Below, in pieces: positions 9,600 through 20,539 of a stretch of DNA of 64,000 nt. The stretch spans positions 682,001 through 746,000 of the forward strand of contig JADJEI010000013.1 of assembly GCA_016709155.1 (NCBI GenBank), read 5' to 3'. The translations under genes were made by a program, and so were the position numbers. The notes under the pieces are model-generated. The model saw nothing but the letters and a program-made list of their open reading frames with translations, had not been told where the DNA came from and searched no databases. This stretch comes from Ignavibacteriales bacterium. GTDB taxonomy: Bacteria; Bacteroidota; Ignavibacteria; Ignavibacteriales; Ignavibacteriaceae. Within the stretch, counting starts at the first letter, position 1. Each line of letters opens with the position of its first letter.

Positions 9600-9801
9600 C
9601 CGGCTGGATGCTAATACAAAAAGAATGATTTCCCTTTTAATGTGAAAGTAAAACCCAACGTGAGTATGAAAAAGGATAGCACGGGCAAAACTTGATTCGA
9701 TCAATCCTGAAGCCAGAAAATACCGCGCAATATTTTTTGATAATGAACCGGATAACCTGATCGGCTTATGGAGTGATGAGATCACTATAATCATTCCTTG
9801 A
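9600..9801 (+). other. Possible degraded short plus-strand coding remnant in the kdsA/DUF2911 gap
   Basis: Between 9540 and 9825 there is no intact gene. The plus strand near 9665-9801 can be read as a protein-like stretch (RAKLDSINPEARKYRAIFFDNEPD, then LIGLWSDEITIIIP and a stop at 9799-9801), but it is joined to anything upstream only through a frame change near a run of five A at about 9670. Family unknown. The minus-strand open frame here looks like a shadow. Confidence 0.2.
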
Positions 9802-9825
9802 TAATTAATTGATTGAATCATTAAA

Positions 9826-9855
9826 GAAAAGGCAGCCGGGTACGACTGCCTTTTC
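9826..9855 (-). terminator. Strong hairpin terminator downstream of the DUF2911 gene
   Basis: A perfect 10-bp stem GAAAAGGCAG / CTGCCTTTTC with a 10-nt loop. Read on the minus strand it ends in CTTTTCTTTAAT. It could act in both directions because the stem itself ends in A/T runs. Confidence 0.8.
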
Positions 9856-9915
9856 TCAATTGATCGTCTTTTAACATTCTCCCTCTCCGTTCCCTCAGAG
9901 GTAGGTTAGGACGAT

Positions 9916-10962
9916 TTATTCCAAATTATCCAGCGCCTGTTTAATTCTTACGTGTTGATTTTCCGGAGACATTTCAAACGCTTTGTTGTAATATTTAACT
10001 GCATTTTCTTTGTCACCTTTCGTCGCATACCCTTCTGCAAGGCTATCCCAGGCATTCCACGAATCAGGAAATCTTTCGGCGTTTGTTTTGAATATCTTAA
10101 TTGCCTCATCAACTTTTCCAGCCTGAAGAAACTGATAACCAACCGTGTTGATGTCTGCTTCAGTTCCACTGCCAAGTGCTTTTGATTTTAATCCTTCAGC
10201 TTCGGAATTTTTGCCGAGCGCTTCGAGCAGCAATGCTTTTGTAATTTGATTTTGTGTGTTCGGAACAATTGAAATTGATCGGTCTGCCCAGGTTAATCCC
10301 TCCTCCATGTTCACTTTATTTTGCAGACAGTAATTTGCTGCCTGATTCCACGGCTGCCAAAAAAATCCGGCAAGATTATCAAACTCTTTTCTGAAACTAT
10401 CAAACACAACTTTGTGAACATCAACCGTAATATTAAAACTTGCTTTCATATCAGCCCATCGCAACGTGACTATGGTCGAATTAGCTTCAACATTATCAAA
10501 AGTGTATTGAAGCCATTCCTGCTGATCAGCTTTTTGAGGCGTGATCGTTATGCGCAGTGCATCTTCCTTCTGATCATAATTAAAACTCCCCATGACCAAT
10601 AATTTTTTACTGAAGATGAGAGTCCAGTCTTTATCAGTAGGGATAATATGAAAACCATATTTGCCAGCCGGAAGATTCTTTCCATTTATTTGAACATCAC
10701 TTGAAAATGAAATTACGGTATTTTCATTTGCACCGGCGCGCCAAACTTCGCCGTAGGGAACTAAACCACCAAAAACCATTCTACCTTTTACACCGGGGCG
10801 ATTGTACGTAATTGAAATTTCACTTAACCCAATTTGCTGAGAAACAGTTGCACGCTGACTTGCATCAGGAATCTTTAGCTGCGGTTGAGCAAAAATAATT
10901 TCGCCCGAAGAAAAAACTAACAGTGCGAACAACAGCACAAAAGTTTTAGACAAGTTTTTCAT
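9916..10962 (-). CDS. DUF2911 protein with C-terminal TPR repeats, exported
   Basis: 348 residues. A signal peptide (about 1-25) precedes a DUF2911 domain (about 28-165) with SISYNRPGVKGR-like ITYNRPGVKGRMVFG and YGEVWRAGANENT, followed by AGKYGFHIIPT. The last 120 residues are TPR-like, with two clear repeats (DEAIKIFKTNAERFPDSWNAW and ENAVKYYNKAFEMSPEN). DUF2911 has no known reaction and is common in Bacteroidota. The ATG at 10962 is preceded by GAGGAATGCT, a good ribosome site. It is monocistronic, with a terminator at 9826-9855. Confidence 0.88.
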   Translation of the reverse strand: MKNLSKTFVLLFALLVFSSGEIIFAQPQLKIPDASQRATVSQQIGLSEISITYNRPGVKGRMVFGGLVPYGEVWRAGANENTVISFSSDVQINGKNLPAGKYGFHIIPTDKDWTLIFSKKLLVMGSFNYDQKEDALRITITPQKADQQEWLQYTFDNVEANSTIVTLRWADMKASFNITVDVHKVVFDSFRKEFDNLAGFFWQPWNQAANYCLQNKVNMEEGLTWADRSISIVPNTQNQITKALLLEALGKNSEAEGLKSKALGSGTEADINTVGYQFLQAGKVDEAIKIFKTNAERFPDSWNAWDSLAEGYATKGDKENAVKYYNKAFEMSPENQHVRIKQALDNLE

Positions 10963-11129
10963 AGCATTCCTCTTTTATATTGTTAAAAAATTTTTAAGAA
11001 AAGTATGAGATAATATATTCGAATTATTCCTGCTTTCTATAAGCGGAAAAATAAACTGATGAATGAAATTTGAGATACGGTGGATAAGTTGTATGCTAAT
11101 TATTTATCAGACTCGGGAACTCATCCCCA

Positions 11130-11154
11130 ACCCCTTCTCTTAACAAGAGAAGGG
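11130..11154. repeat. Isolated perfect 11-bp hairpin
   Basis: CCCCTTCTCTT and AAGAGAAGGGG are separated by three bases in the 294-bp gap between the DUF2911 and DUF1028 genes. It may be a remnant of a dispersed palindromic element or the end of a transcript of the upstream strand. There is no clear T-tract, so it is not called a terminator. Nothing else was found in 10963-11256. Confidence 0.5.
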
Positions 11155-11256
11155 GCTTTACAATATGCTTTCCGGCTGAGCCATTCCTTTGGAAAAAGTC
11201 CCTCTCTTTTTTGGCTTAGTCATCACTCTAAATAGGCGACCTTCAAGGTATCTGAT

Positions 11257-12252
11257 TTACTCAACTGTATTCAAAATCAATTTTAGTTCTTCATCAGTAA
11301 CAAAAAGCAATCCTATCGGAACAAGTCTTGGCGTTAGTAAAAGATAATTTTTATTCATCCTGAAAACTTCTTTGAAAAGGGGGAGTGACTCATCAAGCCT
11401 TTTGTTGTTGACCAACGTAACAGCGTGCCAATATTTCATCTCTTCATTTTCAGGAAATATTTTTCGGCGGCAGAATATTCATCCATTGCTTTTATATATG
11501 TCACCTTTTCTACTGCAAGATCGCCATTGTTCATGTGTTCGTAAGCGCGGTGAACCATCAATAATCTGCGTAATTCTTTTAATCGGCTGATCACTATCAT
11601 CAACGCGGAGATCAATAAGTTTATCTTCCCAAACTTTTCCTGTTGATTCACCTCTGAATACAAGCAGTGCGGCAGATTGCATCCTCGTATGTCACCCCCA
11701 CAGATTGTGCTGCCTCCAAAGCGGCAAGCATTCTTTCTGCAAGCGGGCCGCTGCTGTTTTCAAATGCGTCTGACATCGCGCCCCAAACTTTATCATTCAA
11801 CATCAGGTTTGCCTGAACAGAATAATTATTCCCCACAATGTGTCCTGCGGCAGGGATGCAGTTTTTTCCTGTGTAAGCGGCAACATTTCCCTTTGCTATC
11901 GAGAATAGCAAGTTGTCTAACGTCGCGTCCTTCGTCTGAAGTTATAAGTGCGTCCAAAACCTGTTGTGCTGTCACTCCTCTTTTCAACAATCCCAATCCG
12001 CGCGGACCGAAAGAAACATTTACAAATGATTGAGTTGCAAATCACTCCAACCCCGGCTTCACCCCAGCTTACAACAGTGCCAACGGAAAACCAATGCGAC
12101 TGCACTGCCCCCATTTCTCCTGTTACCGTATCTTGTGCAACAATTGAAAATGTATGTGCAAGCGGGTCATCAGAGAAAAATAAATTCTGCTGACTAAATG
12201 TAGTGAATTGATAGAGAAGTATGAATAGTACAAAGAATAATAATTTTTTCAT
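11257..12252 (-). pseudogene. DUF1028 family exported protein, broken by several one-base indels
   Basis: The start is ATG at 12252 (signal peptide MKKLLFFVLFILLYQFTTFS), with GGAG 5 nt upstream. Joining frames gives a full DUF1028 protein: HTFSIVAQDTVTGEMGAVQS, then HWFSVG, VSWGEAGVGVI, ATQSFVNVSFGPRGLGLLK, VAAYTGKNCIPAAGHIVG, NYSVQANLML, GPLAERMLAALEAAQ and QSAALLVFRGE. A C-terminal TPR-like tail follows, to a stop at 11257. Frame changes fall near 12030 (extra T), 11890 (extra G in GGG), about 11690-11710 (two missing bases in G or A runs), about 11590 and about 11440. The conserved residues are all intact, so errors in the sequence are likelier than decay. DUF1028 has no firmly assigned reaction. 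Confidence 0.8.
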
Positions 12253-12465
12253 CGTGCTCCGGAACAATTAAAATTGAATATGTATATAAATTATGATCGT
12301 AAAATTATGATAAATAACAATCGGTTAGAGCTGCTTTTAACACTGCTGTTCAAAATAATTTTAATATCAGTAAAATAAATTAAAATTGAATTGTATTGAG
12401 AAGGATTTTTATATAACTAAAAACAATCCCTATTACCCTTAAGGCAAGTTGATTCAACAGAAGAG

Positions 12466-12570
12466 CAAACCGTTAAAACGGTTCGCAGTTAAGTCTATTT
12501 TAAGTTCTCAACGGGATTAATCCCGTTGAGAATGTAAATCAAATAATGATTAACCGTTTCAATGGTTTCA
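12466..12570. repeat. Nested palindromic intergenic element
   Basis: Three hairpins lie in a row. AACCGTT-AA-AACGGTT is at 12468-12483. A perfect 28-bp palindrome is centred on CAACGGGATTAATCCCGTTG (12505-12532). AACCGTT-TC-AATGGTT is at 12552-12567 with one mismatch. The outer hairpins share their arms, so the whole is an inverted arrangement around the long palindrome. The rest of 12268-12728 holds no gene that I can see. This resembles REP/BIME-type elements. Confidence 0.75.
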
Positions 12571-12728
12571 TATTTCAATTAGTAAACCAGGGTATTCAGA
12601 ATTAGGCAAAAACATTCAATATTTTTACAAAAAAAATATTTTGGACAGATGTGGCTTTTAATATTACAGGTTATCAATCCCCATCAAAATAAAGCTTATA
12701 TTAGCATATTCAATAATTAAGGAAAATA

Positions 12729-14455
12729 ATGATATCGTTCGAAGAGATCGGAATAGAAGAAAATATTCTGCGCGCAATAAAAGAGCTTGGATTCGAAGAA
12801 CCAATGCCTATTCAGGAAAAAGTAATTCCACATTTAATGCAGGAAGATTGCAGCGATTTAATAGCACTTGCTCAAACAGGTACAGGTAAAACTGCTGCTT
12901 TTGGTTTGCCCCTAATTCAAAAAACAAAAACGCATTCAAAAAAAATTCAACATTTAATTTTATGCCCCACCCGTGAGCTTTGCCTGCAGATAGCCGATGA
13001 CTTATCCAGCTTTGCTAAATATAAAAGTGATGTTAAAATCGTTCCGGTATTTGGCGGGGCAAGTATCGAAAGACAAATACAAAAAATCAGGAGCGGAGTT
13101 CATATTGTTTCGGCAACCCCGGGCAGATTGATTGATCTGATTGATAGAAATATTATTGATCTTTCTAAAATCAAAACAGTAGTTCTTGATGAAGCCGATG
13201 AAATGCTGAATATGGGCTTCCGTGACGACCTCGAAACTATTCTTGCTTCAACCCCAAAAGAAAAAAATACATTTCTCTTTTCTGCAACTATGCCGAATGA
13301 AATTAAAGCGATTGCTAATAAGTATATGAACGATCCTGTTGAAATTACGGTTGGTAAACGAAACGCGGGGGCAGAAAATATTGAACATGTTTGTTACGTC
13401 GTTCAATCAAAGGATAGATATCCAACATTAAAAAGAGTTGTTGACTTTCATCCGGATATTTATGGAATTGTTTTTTGCAGAACGAGACGCGAAACACAGG
13501 AGGTGGCAGATTCTTTATTAAAAGACGGCTATAACGCCGACGCACTTCACGGCGATCTTTCGCAGCAGCAGCGTGATTTCGTGATGAATAAATTCCGAAT
13601 AAAAATTTACAGCTTCTCGTTGCAACTGATGTTGCGGCTCGCGGACTTGATGTTGATAACCTCACTCATATTATTAATTACAATATTCCCGAAGAGTTGG
13701 AACTTTACACCCATCGAAGCGGCAGAACAGGACGTGCCGGCAGAAAAGGAACTTCAGTAGCGATTATCACTCCGAGAGAGAAAGGCAAGATTCACCAAAT
13801 TGAAAAGCAGCTCAATAAGAAATTTACATTTGCCTCCATCCCGAAAGGAAAAGTAATTTGCGAAAGGCAGTTACTCCATCTGATTGACAAAATGGAAAAA
13901 GTTGAAGTTGATTCATCGCAGATTGATCCTCTGCTGCCGGATATTTTGAGAAAACTTGAGTGGCTCGAAAAGGATGAACTGATAAAAAAATTCGTCTCTG
14001 TAGAATTCAACAGGTTTGTTGATTACTACAAAAATTTACCCGACATAAATTCCCCTGAAGAAGGAAGGGGAAGCAAGAGTTACGGCACTTCAAGTGGACT
14101 TTCGAGGTTCTTCATCAATCTTGGTAAGACTGATGAACTGGGACCGAAAACTTTGATGGATTTAATCTCGGACTTAACAGGTAAAAACAATATTGAAATC
14201 GGAGATATCGAAATACTTCGCAATTTTTCTTTCTTCGAAGCCGATAGTAATTATTCCGATCTGTTAGTTAATTCGATTAATGGTAAACTCTTTAAGAAAC
14301 GTAAAATCAATATTGAAGTAGCTCAGCCAAAATCGAAAGAAAGACGGGAAAGAAGCCGTGACAACAGACCATTTCGCGATCGAAACAAGTTTAAAAGTGA
14401 TTTTAAATCAAAAGATAAATTTTCCCGGTCAAGTTCTTTCCGCAAGAAAAGGTAG
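12729..14455 (+). CDS. DEAD-box RNA helicase with DbpA-type RNA-binding tail, one frameshift
   Basis: The start at 12729 has AAGGA upstream. The N-terminal RecA domain shows the Q motif (MPIQEKVIPHL), Walker A AQTGTGKTA, PTRELCLQIA, DEAD as VLDEADEML, and SAT as LFSATMP. The second RecA domain shows FCRTR, ALHGDLSQQQRD, ATDVAARGLDV and HRSGRTGRAGR. The C-terminal part (about residues 440-560) matches a DbpA-like RNA-binding domain (INLGKTDELGPKTLMDLISD, then IGDIEIL), and a basic RS-rich tail ends at 14455. The frame changes near 13597-13600, where one A is missing in CCGAATAAAAATT. With it restored, the protein is one uninterrupted chain of about 575 residues. It probably acts in ribosome assembly or cold-associated RNA remodelling (CsdA/DbpA type). 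Confidence 0.9.
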
Positions 14456-14616
14456 ATCAATTTTTACATTATGAATTGTTAGAAACTAGTTTTATTTTTA
14501 AGTCAAGTATTCATTCGTTATGAATCTAACAATAGGTTTTGCCATTCTCATCTGTTCACTTATCGGGAACCGCACAGTCTATTCAAATTATTTGTAATTA
14601 TCAGATCAGGAATTAG

Positions 14617-15605
14617 ATGGAAATAATAATCCGTAATCAGGAAAATATTAATCATGAAACTTCAGCCAAATCTGAAGTTTTACTCTCCCTCGAAACAAAA
14701 GTAAAAGACTGGATTCAATCTCACCTTTCAAAGCGAAAGCTTTGGCTCTCCAGCGATTTTCTTCCCTCAGATGAAAAGATGAGCGATGATCAGCAAAAGA
14801 ATCTCGACGCATTGCGGGATAGAGCAAGGGGGTTGATGATGCTGTGCGGTTGCACTTGCAGTAAATCTGTTAACCGAAGAAGGTTTGCCGCACTTTCATT
14901 CGTTGATAAATAAACATCTCGGCGATGATACTTTCTGGAACAAATGGACAAATATGTGGACTGCTGAAGAAGACCGCCACGGAAACGTCATACGGGATTA
15001 TGTACGCGACAGCCGTGTTTTTAATTTCCGGAAGTTGAAATGATGCAGTATCATTACCAGGAATCAGGCTTTAATCCCGATTGGCAAAGATCCTTACAAA
15101 GTATTTGTTTACACCCTTCAGGAAAGAGCGACTCAAATTTCTCACAAAACACCGGAAAATTAGCAGGTGAAAATGAACCATTGTTAAATGGAATACTTAG
15201 CAGCATTGCCGCTGATGAAGCAAAACATTTGCATTTTATAGAAATGTATTTAAAGAAATATTAAGTATTGATCCAAACAGAGCATTGCAATCTGCAGTGG
15301 CGATTATGCCGGCGATAGATATGCCTGGAATAGCAATGCCCAATTTCCGCGATATGGCAGATGTTATTAGACGCGTTGGTATTTATGGTCCGTTGGATTA
15401 TAAATCAATTGTTGAAGATGCAATTAAATTTTGGAATATTGAATTGATAACCGGGCTGAATGATTTGGCAGCCAAAGCACAGGAAAAAATATTAGCTATT
15501 CCCGAAAGGCTAAAAAAAATTGCCGAATACCTCGAACAAAAAACCACGAGCAAAACTTTTTCATTCGAATTTATATACAACAGGATTTTAACTTTTGAAG
15601 TTTGA
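14617..15605 (+). pseudogene. Ferritin-like acyl-ACP desaturase, broken by at least four indels
   Basis: The reconstructed chain reads like a soluble acyl-ACP desaturase (FA_desaturase_2): RARGLDDAVRVALAVNLLTEEGLPHFH, WTAEEDRHGNVIRDY (first EExxH iron site), LQERATQISHKNTGKLAG, AADEAKHFAFY (second iron site, DExxH) and a helical end to 15605. It inserts a double bond into acyl-ACP using a di-iron centre. Frames change near 14830 (G-run), about 15030, about 15080-15150 (including an A-run in CACAAAACACC) and 15230 (TTT read as TT). Both iron-ligand motifs are present, which argues for sequence error rather than loss of function. The first 75 residues are intact from the ATG at 14617. Confidence 0.8.
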
Positions 15606-15650
15606 ATTAGTCGCAAAAGATTTTAATGAATTAGTCTAAAATTATGTGAT

Positions 15651-15680
15651 AAAAAAAGAGGCTGCCTTGTGAAGACAGCC
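15651..15680 (-). terminator. Terminator of sucC
   Basis: A 9-bp stem with one G-T pair (GGCTGTCTT/AAGGCAGCC on the minus strand) and a 3-nt loop, followed by CTCTTTTTTT. It lies 32 bp past the sucC stop. Confidence 0.85.
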
Positions 15681-15711
15681 GTCTAATTTCTAAAAATATT
15701 CTCAGTAAGTT

Positions 15712-16926
15712 TTATTTTCTCAGTACAGCGGTTACTTTTTCTGCTGCATCTTTCAAACTGCCGGCAACTTTAAAATTTAGTCCTGACTCTTTCAGCAGTA
15801 CACCGGCTTCTTTCGCATTTGTACCTTCAAGTCTCACAACTATCGGGACGTGGACATTCATCTGCTGAGCCGCATCAATTACGCCTTGTGCTACGCGGTC
15901 GCATCTTACAATTCCGCCGAAAATATTTATCAGTATTGCTTTTACGTTTGGATCGGAAAGAATTATCTTAAATCCGTTAGCCACTGTTTCTTTGTTTGCA
16001 CCACCCCCGACATCAAGAAAGTTTGCCGGCTCGCCGCCCGCAAGTTTTATAATATCCATCGTCGCCATCGCAAGCCCTGCGCCGTTTACCATACAGCCGA
16101 CATTGCCGTCAAGTTTAATGTAGTTTAGATTATATTTCGAAGCTTCAATTTCGAGCGGAGCTTCTTCATCAAGATCCCTGTAAGCAACAATCTCAGGGTG
16201 GCGGTAAAGTGCGTTATCGTCAAAATTCATTTTGGCATCGAGTGCAATAATGCGATCATCATTTGTGATGACAAGCGGGTTTATTTCGAGCATAGAAGCA
16301 TCAGTTTGTTCGTAAGCGGTGTAAAGTTTTTTTATGAAAGGAATGAAATCCTTGAAAGCATTTCCTGAAAGTCCAAGAGCGAATGCGAGTTTTCTTGCCT
16401 GATAATTTTGAATACCAACAGCAGGATCAATCCACTCCTTAATAATTTTTTCGGGAGTTTCAGCAGCAACTTTTTCTATTTCAACACCACCCTCTGTGGA
16501 AACCATTATTACATTCATCGAAACAGCACGGTCAAGTAAAATTCCGAGATAAAGTTCTTTTTTATAATCGAGACCTTCCGCAAGAAAAATTGTTTTAACC
16601 TGCTTGCCTTCTTCTCCTGTTTGATGCGTTACAAGAATATTCCCGAGAATCTTTTCAACATAATCCTTTGCTTTCACTGCATCAGTGGTAAACTTCACCC
16701 CGCCTTCGAGCATGAGATTGCTGCGATTGTCTGCGGAATAGATTTTCCCTTTACCACGTCCGCCTGCATGTATTTGTGACTTAACTACATATTGATTTAT
16801 ACCTCTCGATTGAAGCTGATGAAGTGATTCATCAAACTCCGAAACACTTTTAATAGCAATACCATCCTGAACAGGAACACCAAATTTTTTCAGTACTTCT
16901 TTCGCCTGAAATTCATGTATTTTCAT
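15712..16926 (-). CDS. sucC: Succinyl-CoA ligase (ADP-forming) beta subunit
   Basis: 404 residues, slightly longer than the usual 386-390. The ATP-grasp N-terminus starts MKIHEFQAKEVLKKFGVP. Further motifs are KSQIHAGGRGKGKI, ALDAKMNFDDNALYRH, GNVGCMVNGAGLAMATMD, LDVGGGANKETV and NIFGGIVRCDRVAQG. It forms the TCA-cycle enzyme with SucD, whose gene is not next to it here. GAGG lies 7 nt before the ATG at 16926. It is monocistronic with its own terminator. Confidence 0.96.
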   Translation of the reverse strand: MKIHEFQAKEVLKKFGVPVQDGIAIKSVSEFDESLHQLQSRGINQYVVKSQIHAGGRGKGKIYSADNRSNLMLEGGVKFTTDAVKAKDYVEKILGNILVTHQTGEEGKQVKTIFLAEGLDYKKELYLGILLDRAVSMNVIMVSTEGGVEIEKVAAETPEKIIKEWIDPAVGIQNYQARKLAFALGLSGNAFKDFIPFIKKLYTAYEQTDASMLEINPLVITNDDRIIALDAKMNFDDNALYRHPEIVAYRDLDEEAPLEIEASKYNLNYIKLDGNVGCMVNGAGLAMATMDIIKLAGGEPANFLDVGGGANKETVANGFKIILSDPNVKAILINIFGGIVRCDRVAQGVIDAAQQMNVHVPIVVRLEGTNAKEAGVLLKESGLNFKVAGSLKDAAEKVTAVLRK

Positions 16927-17015
16927 TTATTATCCTCAAATTATTTTATTAAACTTTTAATTATCAAACTGATCCGGTAACTAACGTTTCAGATGACAGA
17001 TGATCTTTTTAATCA

Positions 17016-18420
17016 CTAAACTTTTTCACTCATTAGTTTTGCCTGCAAAAACAATAGCAGGTAATCTCTTCCACCTGCCTTTGAGTCTGTGCCGGACATA
17101 TTAAATCCGCCGAACGGATGTCCGCCGACAAATGCACCTGTACATTTTCTGTTAAAATAGAGATTACCAATTAGTAATTCTTTTTTTGCAAGCTCAAGTT
17201 TTTTTCTATTCTTTGAATACACTGCCCCCGTTAACCCATAAATAGTTCCGTTACCGATTTTCAAACTATCCTCAAAGTTTTTTGATTTAATAACTGTAAG
17301 AACAGGACCAAAAATTTCTTCCTGTGCAATTCTTGCAGTTGGTTTCACATCAATAAAGACAGTAGGTTTAATAAAGTAACCATTGCCCTCCGCTTTTTTA
17401 CCTCCGGTTAAAAGTCTTCCTTCCTGCTTTCCGATCTCAATATATGATAGAATAGTTTTTTCTGCCGAAGCGCTGATTACCGGGGTTATTTTATGATTTT
17501 CTTCTGCAGCTCCTACTTCTAATTTATCTACCTCCTCCTTAAGCAGTTTGACAAATTTATTATAAATGGAATCGTCAACAATAGCACGTGAACACGCTGA
17601 ACATTTTTGTCCCTGGAATCCAAATGCTGAGGCTGCCACACCCTTAGCCGCATCTTCCACATCAGCTTCGCTGTCAACAATAATACAATCTTTGCCGCCC
17701 ATTTCTGCCACAACACGTTTCAACCAAATTTGTCCCGGCTGAACCTTTGAAGCAAGTTCGTAAATGTGAGTCCCGACTGCCATAGAACCTGTGAATGAAA
17801 TGAATCTTGTTTTTGGATGTGCCACAAGAGTATCACCCACCTCTGCACCGGAGCCGGGCAGGAAGTTTAAAACTCCGGCAGGCAATCCTGCTTCTTCCAT
17901 AATTTCAAAAATAATTTACCCATCATCGGAGTTTCGCTTGATGGTTTAAGCACCACCGTATTTCCTGTTACAATTGCTGCTGAAGTCATTCCAACAAGAA
18001 TTGCAAAAGGAAAATTCCATGGCGGAACGGTTACACCAACACCAAGGGGGATGTAAACTAATTCATTCATTTCACCTTTTACAGGAGTGATAGGCTGCTT
18101 TGCCGCATATCGAATCATCTCTCTTCCATAAAACTCGAGGAAGTCAATAGCCTCGCAGGTATCGGCATCTGCCTCGGTAAAATTTTTACCTGCTTCAAGA
18201 ATCATCCATGCATTTATTTCGAAACGTCTTTTGCGGGCAATCGCTGCCGCTTTAAATAAATACTGTGCACGTGTTTCAGGTGCGACGTATTTCCATTCAT
18301 GAAATTTTTATATGCTGTTTCGATTGCAAGATTTGCTAATTCAATCGAGCCTTTATGAAAGTGCGCAAGTTTTTCATCTTTATTTGAAGGATTAAAAGAG
18401 GTAAAAACAATCTGGAATTT
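17016..18420 (-). pseudogene. pruA: 1-pyrroline-5-carboxylate dehydrogenase (pruA type), 5'-truncated and frameshifted
   Basis: The chain is an aldehyde dehydrogenase of the P5C/glutamate-semialdehyde group: ARKRRFEINAWMILEAGKNF, EADADTCEAIDFLEFYGREMIRYA, VPPWNFPFAILVGM, VLKPSSETPMMG, FTGSMAVGTHIYE, KRVVAEMGGKD (catalytic Glu) and GQKCSACSRAIVDD (catalytic Cys). Frames change near 17900 and 18300. Upstream homology begins at 18420 (VFTSFNPSNKDEKLAHF). The usual first 60-70 residues and a start codon are missing, and the region runs into the promoter area of the gene at 18509. So beyond the indels there is a true 5' loss or an assembly gap. It would oxidise glutamate semialdehyde to glutamate in proline breakdown. 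Confidence 0.82.
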
Positions 18421-18508
18421 TAGCTATTTCCTAATTGATTAGCCCACCGTCCCCTGTCTTTTCTCTAATAACTTCCTTAAATTAAAAACAAAAATCCCGA
18501 GGTTTACT

Positions 18509-20357
18509 ATGAAACCAAAAATATTCCTTCTTTCCTGTCTTTCATTTTTAATTTTTAATTCTTCATTGTTAATTAGTACCGTTAGGTACGTCAGTCCCAC
18601 CGGCAGCAGCACCCCGCCCTACACAAGCTGGGAAACCGCCGCCGACAGCATAATGGAGTGCATTAACATCTCTGTTTTTGGCGATACCATTTACGTGGCA
18701 AACGGCACTTACAAAGAGCAAGTTGTTATGATTCCCGGCTTAAGCCTTATTGGTGCTGGTATGGATAGCTGTGTGATTGATGCTTCCAATTTTATTTTTG
18801 AGTGGAATGATATAGCTGTTTTTGTGAAAGATAGCTGCTTACTAAAAGGATTTACTGTGAAAGTTAAAATGAATCTTATTCCTGGTATTGGTATAGGTAT
18901 AGCAGGAACTGGAGGCAGAAATTGCTTAGTTATGTGAATAAGGGATTAAGGATCTCCGGAATGCTTTAAGGCAAACTCTCACTATATACTGATTTAACGT
19001 AAGAATAATTTATGTGTAGATATTGGAATTGGGATTTACATTTTCAATTCAAATCCTATAGTGAGCAACAACTACATAAATGCGAGTCCTAGTGAGTATG
19101 ATGGAACCGGTATTTATTCGGGAGGCTTTACCAGTGCATATTATCCAATCATTGACTCAAACTACATTATTACCAATGGTGATGGTATTCGAAAGTCATT
19201 TGGATCAAGTCCTACTATATCAAATAATGTTATAATTCTAAATGACGAAACAGACGATAATGGAATTTCGTTAAGTTATTCAGATTCAGCAAAGGTATTT
19301 AATAATTTTATTATATCTATTAGTGGCGTGGATAATGGAGGTATATCCAATCTGGAAGTACAAAACCTTCGGGCATATAATAACTATGTGATCGGGAACT
19401 ACCGATATAACGCATTTCAGATAGGTTACCAAAATATTGCTAAGAACAACGTTATAACAAATTGTGAGTCAGAGTGGAATTTTCTGATGGGATAATGAAA
19501 CTTTTCAATTCAACAATGCTTGGAATAACGTCGGTAATTATATTGGTTTCACACCAGATAGCACAAATCTTGAAGTTGATCCAATGTTAGTCAATAAGGA
19601 TTCAACAAAGGTGTTCGATTTTCACTTACAAAAATTCTCCTACTGATTGATGCAGGCGATCCAAATATTCTTGATGATGATGGAACAAGAAGCGACATAG
19701 GACTTTATGGTGGACCTTATGGCGAACAATATCATTATGTTGATTTAGCTCCACGCACACCTGTAAACCTAAATGCAACACTTGACAGTTTAACCGTAGG
19801 AATAACGTGGAATAAAAACACAGAAGCTGACTTTAATCACTATAATGTTTACAGAGATACAACAAAGAACTTTGAAATTGATTCGATAAATCTTTTTCTT
19901 TCAACCCTGAACAAACTTGATTGATATACTTCCCGATTACTTGGAAAAGATATACTACAAACTAACCGCAGTAGATAATCAAGACAACGAATCAGAACCC
20001 AGCGAAGAGGTTGGATTTATCCTAACTTCCATTACCGACCACAAACAACTACAATCTCGACTACCGACTTTACCAGAACTACCCTAACCCATTCAATCCA
20101 TCAACAACGATAAGTTATAGGTTAAAAGAAAGAGGTTATGTAAACTATATGTCTATGATATCAAAGGGGAACTTGTTTAAGTGTTAGTCAATCAAAAACA
20201 AGAAGCGGGCTTCTACGAAGTTGAGTTTACTACAAACAACCAACCACCAACTACCAACAACTTAGCAAGCGGAATTTATATTTATCAAATAATGGTAAAG
20301 AACGAAAACAAGATCCCGGTGTTTACGGATATGAAAAAGATGATCTTTTTAAAGTAA
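18509..20357 (+). pseudogene. Secreted right-handed beta-helix protein with FnIII and T9SS sorting domain, multiply frameshifted
   Basis: A signal peptide (MKPKIFLLSCLSFLIFNSSLL) is followed by the DUF1565-like opening VRYVSPTGSSTPPYTSWETAADSI and then beta-helix rungs (GDTIYVANGTYKEQV, IISNNYINASPSEYDGTGIYS-like text from 19061, SNNVIILNDE). After about 19740 come a fibronectin-III-like segment (APRTPVNLNATLDSLTVGITW; YYKLTAVDNQDNESEPSEEVGF) and a sorting domain (PNPFNPSTTISYRLKERG, then SGIYIYQIMVKNE) ending at 20357. Frames break near 18935, 19040, 19495, 19645, 19920, 20040-20090 and 20150. Every piece is family-like, so the protein may be intact in the organism. Likely an extracellular or surface polysaccharide-related protein. 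Confidence 0.75.
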
Positions 20358-20382
20358 TGAATAATTAAGAATTAAAAATTAA

Positions 20383-20465
20383 CAATTGAATCACATAGTG
20401 ACAGGCAATGAAGCAATTTGACAATTAAGCAATTCAATCACAAAGTGATAGGCAATGAAGCAATT
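20383..20465 (+). repeat. Direct repeat of about 36 bp, two copies
   Basis: CAATTGAATCACATAGTGA... at 20383 and CAATTCAATCACAAAGTGA... at 20430 share the run to GGCAATGAAGCAATT with three or four differences. Their spacing is 47 bp. They lie between two secreted-protein genes. Confidence 0.6.
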
Positions 20466-20539
20466 GAACCCCCATCCCTCAAAATGGAATGGGAATAATC
20501 AATAATCAATAATAAATTAAAAATTACCGGAGGTATAAA

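Noticed and set aside
9558..9821. 87-residue minus-strand open frame
   Set aside because: No family resemblance or ribosome site; it overlaps a terminator region and a more protein-like plus-strand remnant.
13580..13610. Programmed frameshift in the DEAD-box gene
   Set aside because: No slippery heptamer with a downstream structure; a missing A in a short context similar to other breaks in the window is simpler.
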